A stretch of 64,000 nt of DNA from Candidatus Neomarinimicrobiota bacterium (GCA_021734025.1 JAIPJS010000004.1:62001-126000); one strand, 5' to 3'; positions 34,298-42,709 are shown, counted from the stretch's first letter. Program-made: numbers and translations. Notes: generated by a model not told the origin, from the sequence alone.

Positions 34298-35260
34298 TTA
34301 GTAACTCAATTCCTGAAATTTCGCAGATTCCAGATCCAACCCGTCAATACTTAAATTTCCATCTTTCCAGTAATGAATCTTTTGGATTTTGCCGTCGAAC
34401 TTACCAAGATATGCCTGTAGTTCGGTTGCGTCTACGGTACACTCCTTGATGGATCGCAATTCAGGTTCGGGCACGGAGGTTTCCAGATGAACGAATTCAC
34501 GGAGATCGTTTAGTACGGTCTGATTATCTGTCATTTCAACCCGCAGATACAACCGGGGTGTCTGTCCGATTTTTGACCGCGTCCGGTTCAACGGGATAGA
34601 CTTGATGATAGCTTCGTCCAGCAATTGCACATCCTCCTCTGTCATTCGGGTATCCTGTGCTACGTTGGCATTAATACCACCACTGAACGCCAGAAAGGAG
34701 TAATTAACGCGGTAATCTTTGCCGATACCAGCGCCGTGCTCGCTTTTCCCGGTTTGCAGATGCGAAGTAATGGTTTTGCTCTCCTGCAATTCATGGATAG
34801 TATTCAGCGAATAGCCCCAGTTGAATTGCACCGGGCCTGTAAATGTCGATGAGGCACCACGTCCTTCTTCTACCTGAATCGGAATTGTTGCGCCAAATAT
34901 TCGGATATCGACGAGGTCAAAGAGGTTATCTCCGATTTCTTCCAAACCCTTTACTTTCTTCAAATCATCGAGAGTTAGGTCTTCTTCCTTCTTTCCATCC
35001 AAATGCGTCAGTTTGAAAAGTGCCAGCGAATCCTGCGCACGTAATCCAGCATCGACGAGTTTTCGGACAAAGATTGGTAATTCTTTGACCTGCATCAGGT
35101 AATCCCTGATATATCGTTTCAGCCGCACGTCACTCACGAGATTCCGGCCGGCCTCCCAGTCCATTCTCGGCTTATTCTCGTTGTCCATATCACCGTTGGG
35201 ATTACACTGTTTTGCATCATACAGAAACAATATTTCCGAGTTGCGAGATAAATTCGCCAT
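34298..35260 (-). CDS. cas7: Cascade backbone subunit Cas7 (type I-B, Csh2)
   Basis: Forms the helical crRNA-binding backbone of Cascade. The 320 residues match the Csh2/Cas7 I-B family: ILFLYDAKQCNPNGDMDNENKPRMD near the N-terminus, RNLVSDVRLKRYIRDYL, VRIFGATIP-like (DIRIFGATIP), FTGPVQFNWGYSLN, and RTRSKIGQTPRLYLRVE. Its start codon shares one base with the cas8b stop (TAATG), so the two are translationally coupled. Confidence 0.94.
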   Translation of the reverse strand: MANLSRNSEILFLYDAKQCNPNGDMDNENKPRMDWEAGRNLVSDVRLKRYIRDYLMQVKELPIFVRKLVDAGLRAQDSLALFKLTHLDGKKEEDLTLDDLKKVKGLEEIGDNLFDLVDIRIFGATIPIQVEEGRGASSTFTGPVQFNWGYSLNTIHELQESKTITSHLQTGKSEHGAGIGKDYRVNYSFLAFSGGINANVAQDTRMTEEDVQLLDEAIIKSIPLNRTRSKIGQTPRLYLRVEMTDNQTVLNDLREFVHLETSVPEPELRSIKECTVDATELQAYLGKFDGKIQKIHYWKDGNLSIDGLDLESAKFQELSY

Positions 35261-37215
35261 TATGATTTCTCCTCTGCCTGTTTTTCTCTTGCCGCTTCGA
35301 TGCCGATATATTTGCCCAGCGAGATACCCGTCAGGATATAAAACACAACCTCATCTTTTGTCAGTGAGGAATTTTCTATCCCCTGCAATCGGTCGATCAT
35401 GGCCGCATGTCGGAGGGTATTATACCGGTATTCATCATATAATTTAAGGTATTCGGATATTTCATTAACGAACGTTGAAAGTCGTCTCACGGGCATACCG
35501 TCAAAATTCAATTTATCCAACACTGTGCTAGACTTATTTTCCTGTTGTTGTTTATACAAGATGCCATTCATGAGGGAACCCAGCAGAACTAATCCCTGGC
35601 GATGCGGCTGCCCTTTGTAAATATTTTCATGCACCTCGAAAAACTTCTGAATCTCGTCATCGGGTATCTCTGTAAAAATTTTTGCCTCTCCATTCATTTG
35701 CCGACTCCCTTGCAGTTTTGCATTTGCCGAAAAGACAGATAACAGGATATTCATATCCAATGGTCTTTTAAGTATCCCCAGATCACGTTCGTTTTTATGA
35801 TAGGTTTTGTGGAAAATATCGTTGAATCTGCGTAGTAGATAACGGTATTGTACCGGCGCGCCTTTTACTAAAGATCCAAATAGTCTAACTAATTCTTTCC
35901 TGTAGATTTCACTATCCGGATTTTTCCCATGAGAAAATCGGTTCGGGAAAAGTAACCAATACAGCGAATTTAAGGTAATTGGTGTGTCGAATAAATTTAT
36001 ATAAAAGGTTTGGTGTAGATTCCTGATTGTTCCAAAAAGACTATGGAATTGTTGGAATTCTACATCAGGAATACTTTCAACGACATTAAATGACGCCTGG
36101 TCTAACCAGTAAAATAGAAAATCGAACCGTGTATTGGTTGTCAGCATTTCATCAATTAATTTATCATGAGAACGCAATTCTTCGTGCAAATCAGAGGAGC
36201 GATAATTCAGAATACTTTGAATATAACTTACCTGTGCATCCAGGTTTTGAGACTTTTTTATCGTTTGAACATTGGGAATCAGATAATACTTCACGCGAAA
36301 CAAGGTATCCTGAAAATGCTGTTGTGTATGATCGATTCCTGTCATAAGCCAGGAATAGCACTCTTCACATGAGGCAAAAGATTTGTACGCTGACTTCTGT
36401 TCTAAATTTTCAAAAAATATGGTATCTGTCGTTCCATAAAACTTAGTAGGGATATTTATCTTTCCCGTAACCGGTTTTGTCTGTCCACAAAGGGAACAGA
36501 CTGCTTCAGATTGAACCATAGGTTCCGTATCCTGGAAAAACCGTTGAAAACGTTCATAATACACCACATCGATATAGTCCCGGGCAAATCGACCTTTATG
36601 AAAGTATTTACCATCGACCTTGAGAGAACAAATATTAATATTATTGGCAAAACCTTTTCGGGTTTGCCCATAGATATCTTTGCTTACTAACTCCAGAAAT
36701 GCACTTTTCACTTTAGTAAATTTATCTTCAGCGTCACCTAAATAACCATGAAATGACTTCAGCTGCCCTGAGTCCAGTTTTTGGAAGTTCAGGCAAGATT
36801 TGCCATCCGTAGTAGTTGTGTAAAACTGCGAATGAATCGATTCGATATATTGCCGGAAATCCGGAAATTTTCCCGACAATTTATCATCTAAATACGAAAG
36901 CATTTCATCAATGGAGGTGAGATGGTAATAAAGGTTATTAGTACAAAAATAGATTTTTTTACTACGTTGTCCCAATAATTCAAACGCAAAAAAATCTGTT
37001 CTGTTCTCAGGAATGAGTTCTTTCCCGAGCTCCAGTTTAATCTGATCTTTATCGGGGAGTAGATTGACTACTATTTCGTACGCATTCTGGGACTCATCCA
37101 ACCCGAATGGATGGTCAGGCATAATAGTCTGTGAATCAAGAAAAGCCTTCCGGCTTTCCTCTGGTGGCAGATCCTGTAACTTCGCTTTTCCAATGGAATA
37201 ACATGACTCAATCAT
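35260..37215 (-). CDS. cas8b: Cascade large subunit Cas8b (TM1802/Csh1 family)
   Basis: Large subunit that recognises the PAM and helps open target DNA. The 651 residues are typical of Cas8b. A zinc-finger-like pair is visible, CSLCG (about residue 243) and CEEC (about 284). The C-terminal helical part (LLGSLMNGILYK, VFYILTGISLGKYIGIEA) is as in Csh1 proteins. Sequence drift in this subunit is normally high, so identity rests on the zinc pair, size and position between cas4 and cas7. The base composition is more A/T-rich than that of flanking housekeeping genes, as are the other cas genes. Confidence 0.88.
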   Translation of the reverse strand: MIESCYSIGKAKLQDLPPEESRKAFLDSQTIMPDHPFGLDESQNAYEIVVNLLPDKDQIKLELGKELIPENRTDFFAFELLGQRSKKIYFCTNNLYYHLTSIDEMLSYLDDKLSGKFPDFRQYIESIHSQFYTTTTDGKSCLNFQKLDSGQLKSFHGYLGDAEDKFTKVKSAFLELVSKDIYGQTRKGFANNINICSLKVDGKYFHKGRFARDYIDVVYYERFQRFFQDTEPMVQSEAVCSLCGQTKPVTGKINIPTKFYGTTDTIFFENLEQKSAYKSFASCEECYSWLMTGIDHTQQHFQDTLFRVKYYLIPNVQTIKKSQNLDAQVSYIQSILNYRSSDLHEELRSHDKLIDEMLTTNTRFDFLFYWLDQASFNVVESIPDVEFQQFHSLFGTIRNLHQTFYINLFDTPITLNSLYWLLFPNRFSHGKNPDSEIYRKELVRLFGSLVKGAPVQYRYLLRRFNDIFHKTYHKNERDLGILKRPLDMNILLSVFSANAKLQGSRQMNGEAKIFTEIPDDEIQKFFEVHENIYKGQPHRQGLVLLGSLMNGILYKQQQENKSSTVLDKLNFDGMPVRRLSTFVNEISEYLKLYDEYRYNTLRHAAMIDRLQGIENSSLTKDEVVFYILTGISLGKYIGIEAAREKQAEEKS

Positions 37216-37230
37216 TGAACTCTCCGCAAC

Positions 37231-37827
37231 TCACTGCACGCAAATCCCGTGATAGCAACAATCGATACAGCGTTTTTTATACTTTGTAGACTGCGGAAAC
37301 CATCCGTCCCTGATGACTGTGCGAATACTGGAGATGGTCTCTTTGGCGTGTGCTTTTAAGGTATCGGTAATGGGGACGTCAAGCAACTTGTTTTTGCTTC
37401 GGGTGTACACCAGATAGCCGGTTTTGACCGGCTTGCCGTAATTCTCCTCGATCAGCAATCCGTAGATCGCCGTCTGGTATTTGTAAGTCTGGTAAATCCG
37501 CCCCTTGTACTCCGCGTACTTGTAATCCAGCGGCGCCATGGTGCCGTCATCCAGCGTCAGTATTTCATCCACAATGCCTCGAACGCCAAGGTTGTCCGAA
37601 TGCAGTTTGACTTCCGTCTGCTTGTCCGTTACGCCCCGTTTCTTCCGCAGGTAATCTGGGTTTTGCGCAGCCTTTTTCTTATGGATACTCCGACCTTTTT
37701 GCACCTTCCAGCGGCTTCCCTGATTTTCCGGAATATCCAACACGTTTTCAAAATAGATAAACCGCGGACAGTACAGGTATTCCAGCATATCGGACGGGGT
37801 GATGTAGAATTGGTGTGTGTTGTTCAT
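37231..37827 (-). CDS. cas4: CRISPR spacer-acquisition nuclease Cas4
   Basis: Iron-sulfur RecB-like nuclease that trims prespacers and helps select PAM-bearing ones. From ATG 37827 (AAGGA four to five bases upstream) the product has 198 residues. Cys20 (LEYLYCPRF) and the C-terminal cluster RCIDCCYHGIC supply the [4Fe-4S] ligands. The nuclease core shows VRGIVDEILTLDDG, PLDYKYAEY and YQTAIYGLL. The longer frame starting inside the palindrome at 37843 is not credible. Confidence 0.92.
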   Translation of the reverse strand: MNNTHQFYITPSDMLEYLYCPRFIYFENVLDIPENQGSRWKVQKGRSIHKKKAAQNPDYLRKKRGVTDKQTEVKLHSDNLGVRGIVDEILTLDDGTMAPLDYKYAEYKGRIYQTYKYQTAIYGLLIEENYGKPVKTGYLVYTRSKNKLLDVPITDTLKAHAKETISSIRTVIRDGWFPQSTKYKKRCIDCCYHGICVQ

Positions 37828-37842
37828 TCTGTCCTTATTCCC

Positions 37843-37947
37843 GTAGAGACGTTTCATGAAACGTCTCTACTATACTCCGATACACCCTCTAATTTATACC
37901 TTTCTAACCTTTGTCTTTGGTAGAGACGTGCCATGGCACGTCTTTAC
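37843..37947. repeat. Two GTAGAGAC palindromes between cas2 and cas4
   Basis: Perfect copy at 37843-37870 (centre TTCATGAA) and near-perfect copy at 37920-37947 (centre GCCATGGC, one mismatch TCTTTAC). Both lie just upstream of the cas4 start. Confidence 0.88.
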
Positions 37948-38015
37948 ATTCCTGGATCCTTCATGCAAATTCTGACGCTAACAGCCCTGTCTGGGACTGT
38001 CAGCGCCAGGGTTTT

Positions 38016-38306
38016 TTATACCATCTTCGTCGATAGCTGGTCGGCAATCAATTTCCGGTCGAATTCCTGTCCCACCAGCGCCACCTTCTTGAAATCCTCC
38101 TCGCACATGGGGAACAGGTAGACGGCATCCGTCTTTTCGTTGATTAGCTCTTCCGCCTTCAATTGCATTTCGTCCATCTGGTTTTTGTTTACATCACCGA
38201 GAAACGCGGAATACTGCACCCGGTACAATCCGTACTGTTCGCACGCATCCGCCATCTTTTTCCGGGCCTTATCTTTGCTGATGTCGTAGATGATCCAGAG
38301 GAGCAT
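38016..38306 (-). CDS. cas2: CRISPR integrase subunit Cas2
   Basis: Dimeric ferredoxin-fold partner of Cas1 in the spacer integrase. The 96 residues start LLWIIYDISKDKARKKMADACEQYG, with the conserved first-strand Asp in YDIS, followed by VQYSAFLGDV and VYLFPMC. AGGAGA precedes the ATG by eight bases. It is separated from cas1 by the RAYT gene and several palindromes, a break in an otherwise near-universal cas1-cas2 pairing. Confidence 0.94.
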   Translation of the reverse strand: MLLWIIYDISKDKARKKMADACEQYGLYRVQYSAFLGDVNKNQMDEMQLKAEELINEKTDAVYLFPMCEEDFKKVALVGQEFDRKLIADQLSTKMV

Positions 38307-38338
38307 TGGTTTGTCTCCTGAAATGTTTTATGCCACCA

Positions 38339-38456
38339 GTAGAGCCGTGCCATGGCACGGCTCTACACAATAGGTGCATTCGTGTCCGTTAACCAATCTA
38401 TTCAATGTCATTGTAGAAACCAGTTATTGTAGAGACGTATCATGATACGTCTCTAC
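38339..38456. repeat. Two palindromes between RAYT gene and cas2
   Basis: Copies at 38339-38366 and 38429-38456. The first reads GTAGAGCCGT..ACGGCTCTAC (centre GCCATGGC), so an A-to-C change in one arm is matched by T-to-G in the other. The second has centre ATCATGAT. Matched changes show selection or copying of the stem. Confidence 0.9.
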
Positions 38457-38482
38457 TGTAACATCCTTCAAGTTAAAACCTA

Positions 38483-39124
38483 TCACTTATTCAAATTCCC
38501 CGGGTGATACCGATCCTCCTCCCAATACTCCGGGTTGGTGCGGATGTATTCGTTGATTCGTTCCAATGATGTATTATTACGCACAATATGATCATGAAAT
38601 CCCGGCTGCCAGGCGAATGTGCCGTGGCCGTTATTCTTGCACCAAGTACGTATGGCGCCTTTGAAATGGTTGATGATGATGGACAGGGAACCGGATTTGG
38701 GTGAAATTTCAGCCATAAATTTTATACGGCTAGCTGGCCCGTTCCCTTGTAGAGACGTGCCATGGCACGTCTCTACTTCTGATACTTCTTTCGAATCATT
38801 GGTTCCAGCTTGATGCAACGTCTCTACTGGCCTATTTTTATCAATACTTCCTTTAGTCAGTTGCATCGTCAAATGCACATGATTCGGCATCACAATAAAT
38901 TCGCCAAGTTGGACATGCGGCTGATGGGTCGGAATTTCATACCAGTATTTCCAGACAGTGCATCCGAGTTCCGACAATCCCATTATTTTATTGCGGATGT
39001 CACCGAAATATTCAATTCCTTCATAGGTGCAGATAGTTACAAAATACCAACCGGGTGTGCGGTAGTCCCAGCCCTTTAACCGATGAGAATCGATGCGGTA
39101 TTTGTTTCTGAAATAATCGGGCAT
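38483..39124 (-). CDS. RAYT (REP-associated Y1/HUH transposase) inserted between cas1 and cas2
   Basis: Single-strand DNA transposase of the RAYT group, 213 residues. The N-terminus (RLKGWDYRTPGWYFVTICTY) and the metal motif MPNHVHL (about residues 79-85) are canonical. The C-terminal part INHFKGAIRTWCKNNGHGTFAWQPGFHDHIVRNN carries the expected WQPGFHDHI block, and Tyr in EYIRTNPEYW is the likely nucleophile. Between the two halves about 45 extra residues include VETCHGTSLQ and VETLHQAG. These are encoded by one full palindrome (38749-38776) and a partial one (about 38810-38827) in frame. The gene may be active, or may be drifting. Confidence 0.88.
   Translation of the reverse strand: MPDYFRNKYRIDSHRLKGWDYRTPGWYFVTICTYEGIEYFGDIRNKIMGLSELGCTVWKYWYEIPTHQPHVQLGEFIVMPNHVHLTMQLTKGSIDKNRPVETLHQAGTNDSKEVSEVETCHGTSLQGNGPASRIKFMAEISPKSGSLSIIINHFKGAIRTWCKNNGHGTFAWQPGFHDHIVRNNTSLERINEYIRTNPEYWEEDRYHPGNLNK
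38749..38776. repeat. GTAGAGAC palindrome inside the RAYT reading frame
   Basis: Perfect 28-bp palindrome with centre GCCATGGC lying within the transposase gene and keeping its frame. A half copy (ACGTCTCTAC) follows at about 38817-38826. Confidence 0.9.
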
Positions 39125-39188
39125 TTATGCTGTCCCCTTATGGAATGTTTTATATTCCTGCAAATTTATATTCCTGCAAATCTGTATT

Positions 39189-39268
39189 GTAGAGACGTTT
39201 CATGAAACGTCTCTACATTTAAGATCACCTTTCATTCTTTGTAAAGACATGCCATAGCGTGCTTCCAC
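39189..39268. repeat. Palindromes between cas1 and RAYT gene
   Basis: Perfect copy at 39189-39216 (centre TTCATGAA) and a decayed copy at 39241-39268 (GTAAAGACATGCCATAGCG). Confidence 0.85.
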
Positions 39269-39282
39269 AGACTTCTTCCACG

Positions 39283-40314
39283 TTAGTTCGCATCCTCCCC
39301 CAGCTCCCGCGTCTCCACCACATTCACATCCGGGTCGTCGTCCCGGTTGAGCCAGTCGTTGGCAAGACGGTGGCATTCGTACTGGAGGGTGTGTTTCCGC
39401 TTGATGTTGCGTCCCCGGTAGCGGATGGATTCCTCGAAAAAATCGTTCACGGAAGGGATGAGTACTCCCTTTCCCGCTTTATTCAGTGTGTAGCCGTCCG
39501 GGATGTCGTCGAAGTACGCCTGCTTAATCTGCCGTGTTGTAATCAGTTTAATCACAACCTCGTCGAGGTACGGGCGGAACGGCTCGATCATGTCGAACAC
39601 GAACGATTTCTTGTTATAATTATCCGTGTGCAGCAGTCCGACGTGCGGGTCGAGTCCCGCCAGAATGCACGCCCGCTCCACCATGCCGTACAACATCCCA
39701 TATCCGTAATTCAACAGACAGTTGAAGTAATCCGCCGCCGGATCTCTGGAACGCCCGTCGAACTGATAATTCTCCGGCAGGATTTTGGAGATTGTTCCGA
39801 AATAGGTTCGTCCGGCGCTTCCCTCCAAACCGCGCAATGTCCCAGCGATGTCCTGAGCATCGGGCTTTACGGTTTTCAATTTCTTCCGCAATCCCTCGAT
39901 ACCGGAGATGCCGTGCTCCAACACTGCCACACTATCTCCTTTGCGCGTTCGCTTTAGCGCCTTCAGCAGAGTGAGTTGGTGGTCGAACTTCCGTGTGATG
40001 AGTGTGATAACCGAGGCAAAGCCGTCGGCAGTTTCCGACAGTTCCAGTTGCTTCCGCCGGATGGCGGCGGTGCTCCCCATCTTTGGTCGCCAAATGCGCG
40101 CATACGGATCACCGTATCGATTCATGAAAATGAAATCGATATTGTGCTCAATGGCCAGTTCGACGGCATCACTGGAAAATGATGCCCCGGTGGTGACCAG
40201 AATCGACTCCACCTTCTTCGGCGAAAACCGGTACTGCTGATCCTTGATTTTAATGCGGAACATCTCCTGCTTCTTGTGTAAAAACGCGCCGTAAGAATTG
40301 ATGACTAATTGCAT
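39283..40314 (-). CDS. cas1: CRISPR integrase Cas1
   Basis: Metal-dependent integrase that inserts new spacers at the leader end. The 343 residues show the conserved catalytic set: Glu164 in LEGSAGRTYF, His229 in GLLHTDNY, and Glu244 in FDMIEPFRP. The N-terminal beta domain (ILVTTGASFSSDAVELAIEHNIDFIF) is standard. It is the first gene of the minus-strand cas operon, divergent from the cytochrome gene. The adaptation genes thus precede the effector genes here, and cas6 comes last, the reverse of the usual I-B order. Confidence 0.95.
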   Translation of the reverse strand: MQLVINSYGAFLHKKQEMFRIKIKDQQYRFSPKKVESILVTTGASFSSDAVELAIEHNIDFIFMNRYGDPYARIWRPKMGSTAAIRRKQLELSETADGFASVITLITRKFDHQLTLLKALKRTRKGDSVAVLEHGISGIEGLRKKLKTVKPDAQDIAGTLRGLEGSAGRTYFGTISKILPENYQFDGRSRDPAADYFNCLLNYGYGMLYGMVERACILAGLDPHVGLLHTDNYNKKSFVFDMIEPFRPYLDEVVIKLITTRQIKQAYFDDIPDGYTLNKAGKGVLIPSVNDFFEESIRYRGRNIKRKHTLQYECHRLANDWLNRDDDPDVNVVETRELGEDAN

Positions 40315-40636
40315 ACAGCCCTACTCAATAAGTTTATATTTAAGACCAAATACACCCATTGTACGATGAAAACGAAGAATATTACTGCAAGCGTCGTAAC
40401 TGCGAAAGTATATTAACCCCATTCATTAGAAAAGAAAAGTAAATATCTAATAACTGGTCATGAAATACCGATTAATGAAGAGAGGGGTGTCTCGTCGAGT
40501 CGCTCTACGGAATCAACAATCCACCAAAATTAACCGCTGGAAAGGCCGACCTGAGGCGTCTAACTTACCGCATCTGTAAAAGACATTCCTACCGATCCAC
40601 ATGAGACGAAACTTCCATTCATCGAAGGAGAAGATG
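40315..40636. other. Intergenic between divergent cas1 and cytochrome genes
   Basis: No gene seen. The cas1 side is A/T-rich and contains TTAAATATAAAC just upstream of cas1, a possible -10 region for the cas operon. No repeat element of the dispersed families is present. Confidence 0.4.
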
Positions 40637-41392
40637 ATGCTGATACACCGATCGATGTCCATACACAAAAAAGTTGGGATCTTGCTGTTGAGCGTTGCAT
40701 GTTTTACCCTTACGGGCGCAACGGGATTTGCCCAGGAATATGAGAACCTGCAGGTATTGCCCAAAGATATCAGTGAAGAAGAACTGCGGGACGTCATGGG
40801 GAGTTTTTCAGCGGCGCTAGGCGTGCGCTGTGGGCATTGCCATGTACAGAATCCGCCCGGGGAACGGGGAATGGATTTTGCCTCTGACGAAAAGGAGACC
40901 AAAAAGGTGGCCCGGGCGATGGTACGAATGAACCGGACGATCAACCGGCATTTGCTTCCGGAAATCGGTCGCGAAGATTTAACACAGGTACAGTGCGTCA
41001 CCTGTCATAACGGACAGGCTATTCCCACCACACTCCACATGGAACTCCGGACGGCTTTTGATGCCGGAGGATTGGATTCGGCCACGGCGCGTTATGCTGA
41101 GTTGCGAAACCGGTATTACGGCCGTGCCGCATTCGACTTCGGTGAACGTTCGCTGATCAACGTGGCAGGCGACTTTCGGAAAGCTGGCGATACGGAAGCC
41201 GCTATAAAACTTCTGACAATGAACCGGGAATACTTTCCTGAGTCGATATTTACTTACTCCCAACTCGCGGAGATTTCCCAACAAAACGGTAATAATGATC
41301 AGGCCAGACAATACCTCCAAAAAGCGCTGGAAATTGATCCGGAGAACGGCTGGATCCAGCGGCAACTCGAGGAGCTGAGTAGCGGGGAGTAA
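40637..41392 (+). CDS. Diheme c-type cytochrome with TPR tail
   Basis: Exported cytochrome of about 251 residues. The ATG at 40637 is chosen because AAGGAGAAG lies at the right distance. A signal peptide (residues 11-33, ending GFAQ) is followed by two heme attachment sites, CGHCH (65-69) and CVTCH (120-124). The surroundings resemble the photosynthetic reaction-centre cytochrome subunit fold (ALGVRCGHCHV, MVRMNRTIN), here without photosynthesis genes. The C-terminal half has TPR repeats (INVAGDFRKAGDTEAAIKLL, QARQYLQKALEIDP). It likely shuttles electrons in the periplasm; its partner is unknown. Confidence 0.85.
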   Translation: MLIHRSMSIHKKVGILLLSVACFTLTGATGFAQEYENLQVLPKDISEEELRDVMGSFSAALGVRCGHCHVQNPPGERGMDFASDEKETKKVARAMVRMNRTINRHLLPEIGREDLTQVQCVTCHNGQAIPTTLHMELRTAFDAGGLDSATARYAELRNRYYGRAAFDFGERSLINVAGDFRKAGDTEAAIKLLTMNREYFPESIFTYSQLAEISQQNGNNDQARQYLQKALEIDPENGWIQRQLEELSSGE

Positions 41393-41400
41393 GTTTTAGG

Positions 41401-41715
41401 TCACCGTCTCTGAACTCGCGTCTCCGGAATCACACCGTAGGATTTCACGTAGCCTCCGAAGTCGACGATTATTCTGTCCAAGGAAACACCCGGATTAATA
41501 GCATTGATACGCAGCGTGAACGCCTGCGGGATTTCTGTGACGTCTGTATTCACGTGATTTCGTAAAATTTCCCGCTGATCGACAATGACCGTTTCCAGTA
41601 GATTCGCCGCTTCTCCGGTGGTCACTCCCGGCGATGACCAGAGCGGTTTTGATTTTCGGAGTGGGATTCTCCATAACTTTGTGTAAAAAACACTCCCATT
41701 TTCCAATGATTGAAA
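41401..41715 (-). pseudogene. Remnant of GH115 alpha-glucuronidase
   Basis: Broken gene. In one frame (about 41715-41620) it reads GKWECFLHKVMENP and IKTALVIAGSDHR, matching the GKWESF..QVVENP..ALVIAGSDKR segment of GH115 xylan alpha-glucuronidases. In another frame (about 41620-41401) it reads LLETVIVDQREILRNHVNTD and VTEIPQAFTLR, matching a later GH115 segment. Both ends of the enzyme (about 950 residues) are missing and the two parts are out of frame. No product is expected. Family assignment is by memory of the motif. Confidence 0.6.
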
Positions 41716-41774
41716 AACTCCGCAGTGAGTCCCCTCCCAGAAATTGTCTCATCAGCTTGTTTTGTACATTCCCG

Positions 41775-42569
41775 ATGACAAAAGTCTGGCCGGACGAAGC
41801 TGATACCGAATACTGGATGAGCGTAGCGATGCAACTCGATTCCGTGCCGACCGGCAACACCTACTATCTGACGAAACTGTTCTACTTTGATGCCGGGTCA
41901 GACACCGCCGAGATTGTTGCTGTAGGGAAATCCGGTGGCGGAACCACCTGGTCCGGCGGGAGCGGTTGGGCCGGTGGCGAAGGCCCGGACGTCTCAACCG
42001 TTGAGGCCACCAAAGATCCCGTATGGCTCGTGACCAAAATTATTGCCTCTGGTGATTCGACAGTCGATCGCACCTTCATGTGGATCAATCCCGATCCGGC
42101 CGGTGGTGCCCCGGATACCGCGGATGCCGACGTATCGCGCGACTCCTGGCTCCATGCCGAAGGATTTAATACGGTTGCTTTTGAAAACGGTGGCGAAATG
42201 GCCATGACCATTCATATGGATGAATTCCGCCTGGGTAAATCATGGTCAGATGTCTCCGATGACAATATCACCACTTCAATCGATGTGGCATCGACAGGTC
42301 TGCCTGCCAAACATACCCTGGCGCAGAACTACCCGAATCCGTTCAACCCGACCACCAATATCCGGTTTGAGTTGACGGAACAGACCCGGGCCTCGCTCTC
42401 CGTGTATAATGCCCGAGGCGAACTGGTACAGACCCTGGTCGATGGTGTATTGACCAACGGAGCTCATGAAGCTACGTTTAATGGCGCAGGACTGCCGTCT
42501 GGTGTTTACTTTTATAGATTACAGGCCGGCACCAATATTGAGATGAGAAAGATGCTGCTCATAAAGTAA
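41775..42569 (+). pseudogene. 5'-truncated secreted protein with type IX-style sorting domain
   Basis: The frame encodes a laminin-G/LamG-like beta domain (YYLTKLFYFDAG, AEIVAVGKSGGGTTW, HMDEFRLGKSWSDVS). An intact C-terminal sorting domain follows (LAQNYPNPFNPTTNIRFEL, VYNARGELVQTLVDG, GLPSGVYFYRLQAG, closing MLLIK). No signal peptide is present. The open frame runs upstream to 41634, but that part is antisense to the GH115 remnant and looks random. Part of a deletion scar with the GH115 remnant. Such sorting domains direct outer-membrane export and cleavage. A short expressed protein cannot be excluded, but it could not be exported. Confidence 0.68.
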
Positions 42570-42604
42570 TATCCTGTTCCTTAAACAGAGCGCTGCAACT
42601 AAAA

Positions 42605-42644
42605 AAGCGCGGCCGATCTTTAGAGGATTGGCCGCGCTTTTTTC
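42605..42644 (+). terminator. Rho-independent terminator
   Basis: A long stem, AAGCGCGGCC and GGCCGCGCTT, with a 16-base A/T-rich loop is followed by TTTTTTC. It follows the truncated sorting-domain gene. Confidence 0.9.
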
Positions 42645-42709
42645 TTGTAATTTACTGTTCTAATTGGCATTGTATCATAAGTATCATCAAGCCAATAGGA
42701 GACAATCCG

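Noticed and set aside
37971-38018. CCCTG..CAGGG hairpin with T-run downstream of cas2 as a terminator
   Set aside because: The T-run would serve only the plus strand, where no gene ends; the cas operon is read on the minus strand.
39259-39957. 232-residue plus-strand frame opposite cas1
   Set aside because: It is a shadow of cas1; the minus-strand product has all Cas1 catalytic residues.
41634-41774. N-terminal part of the sorting-domain frame as a real protein start
   Set aside because: This part is antisense to the GH115 remnant and has no signal peptide, so it is a chance extension of the open frame.
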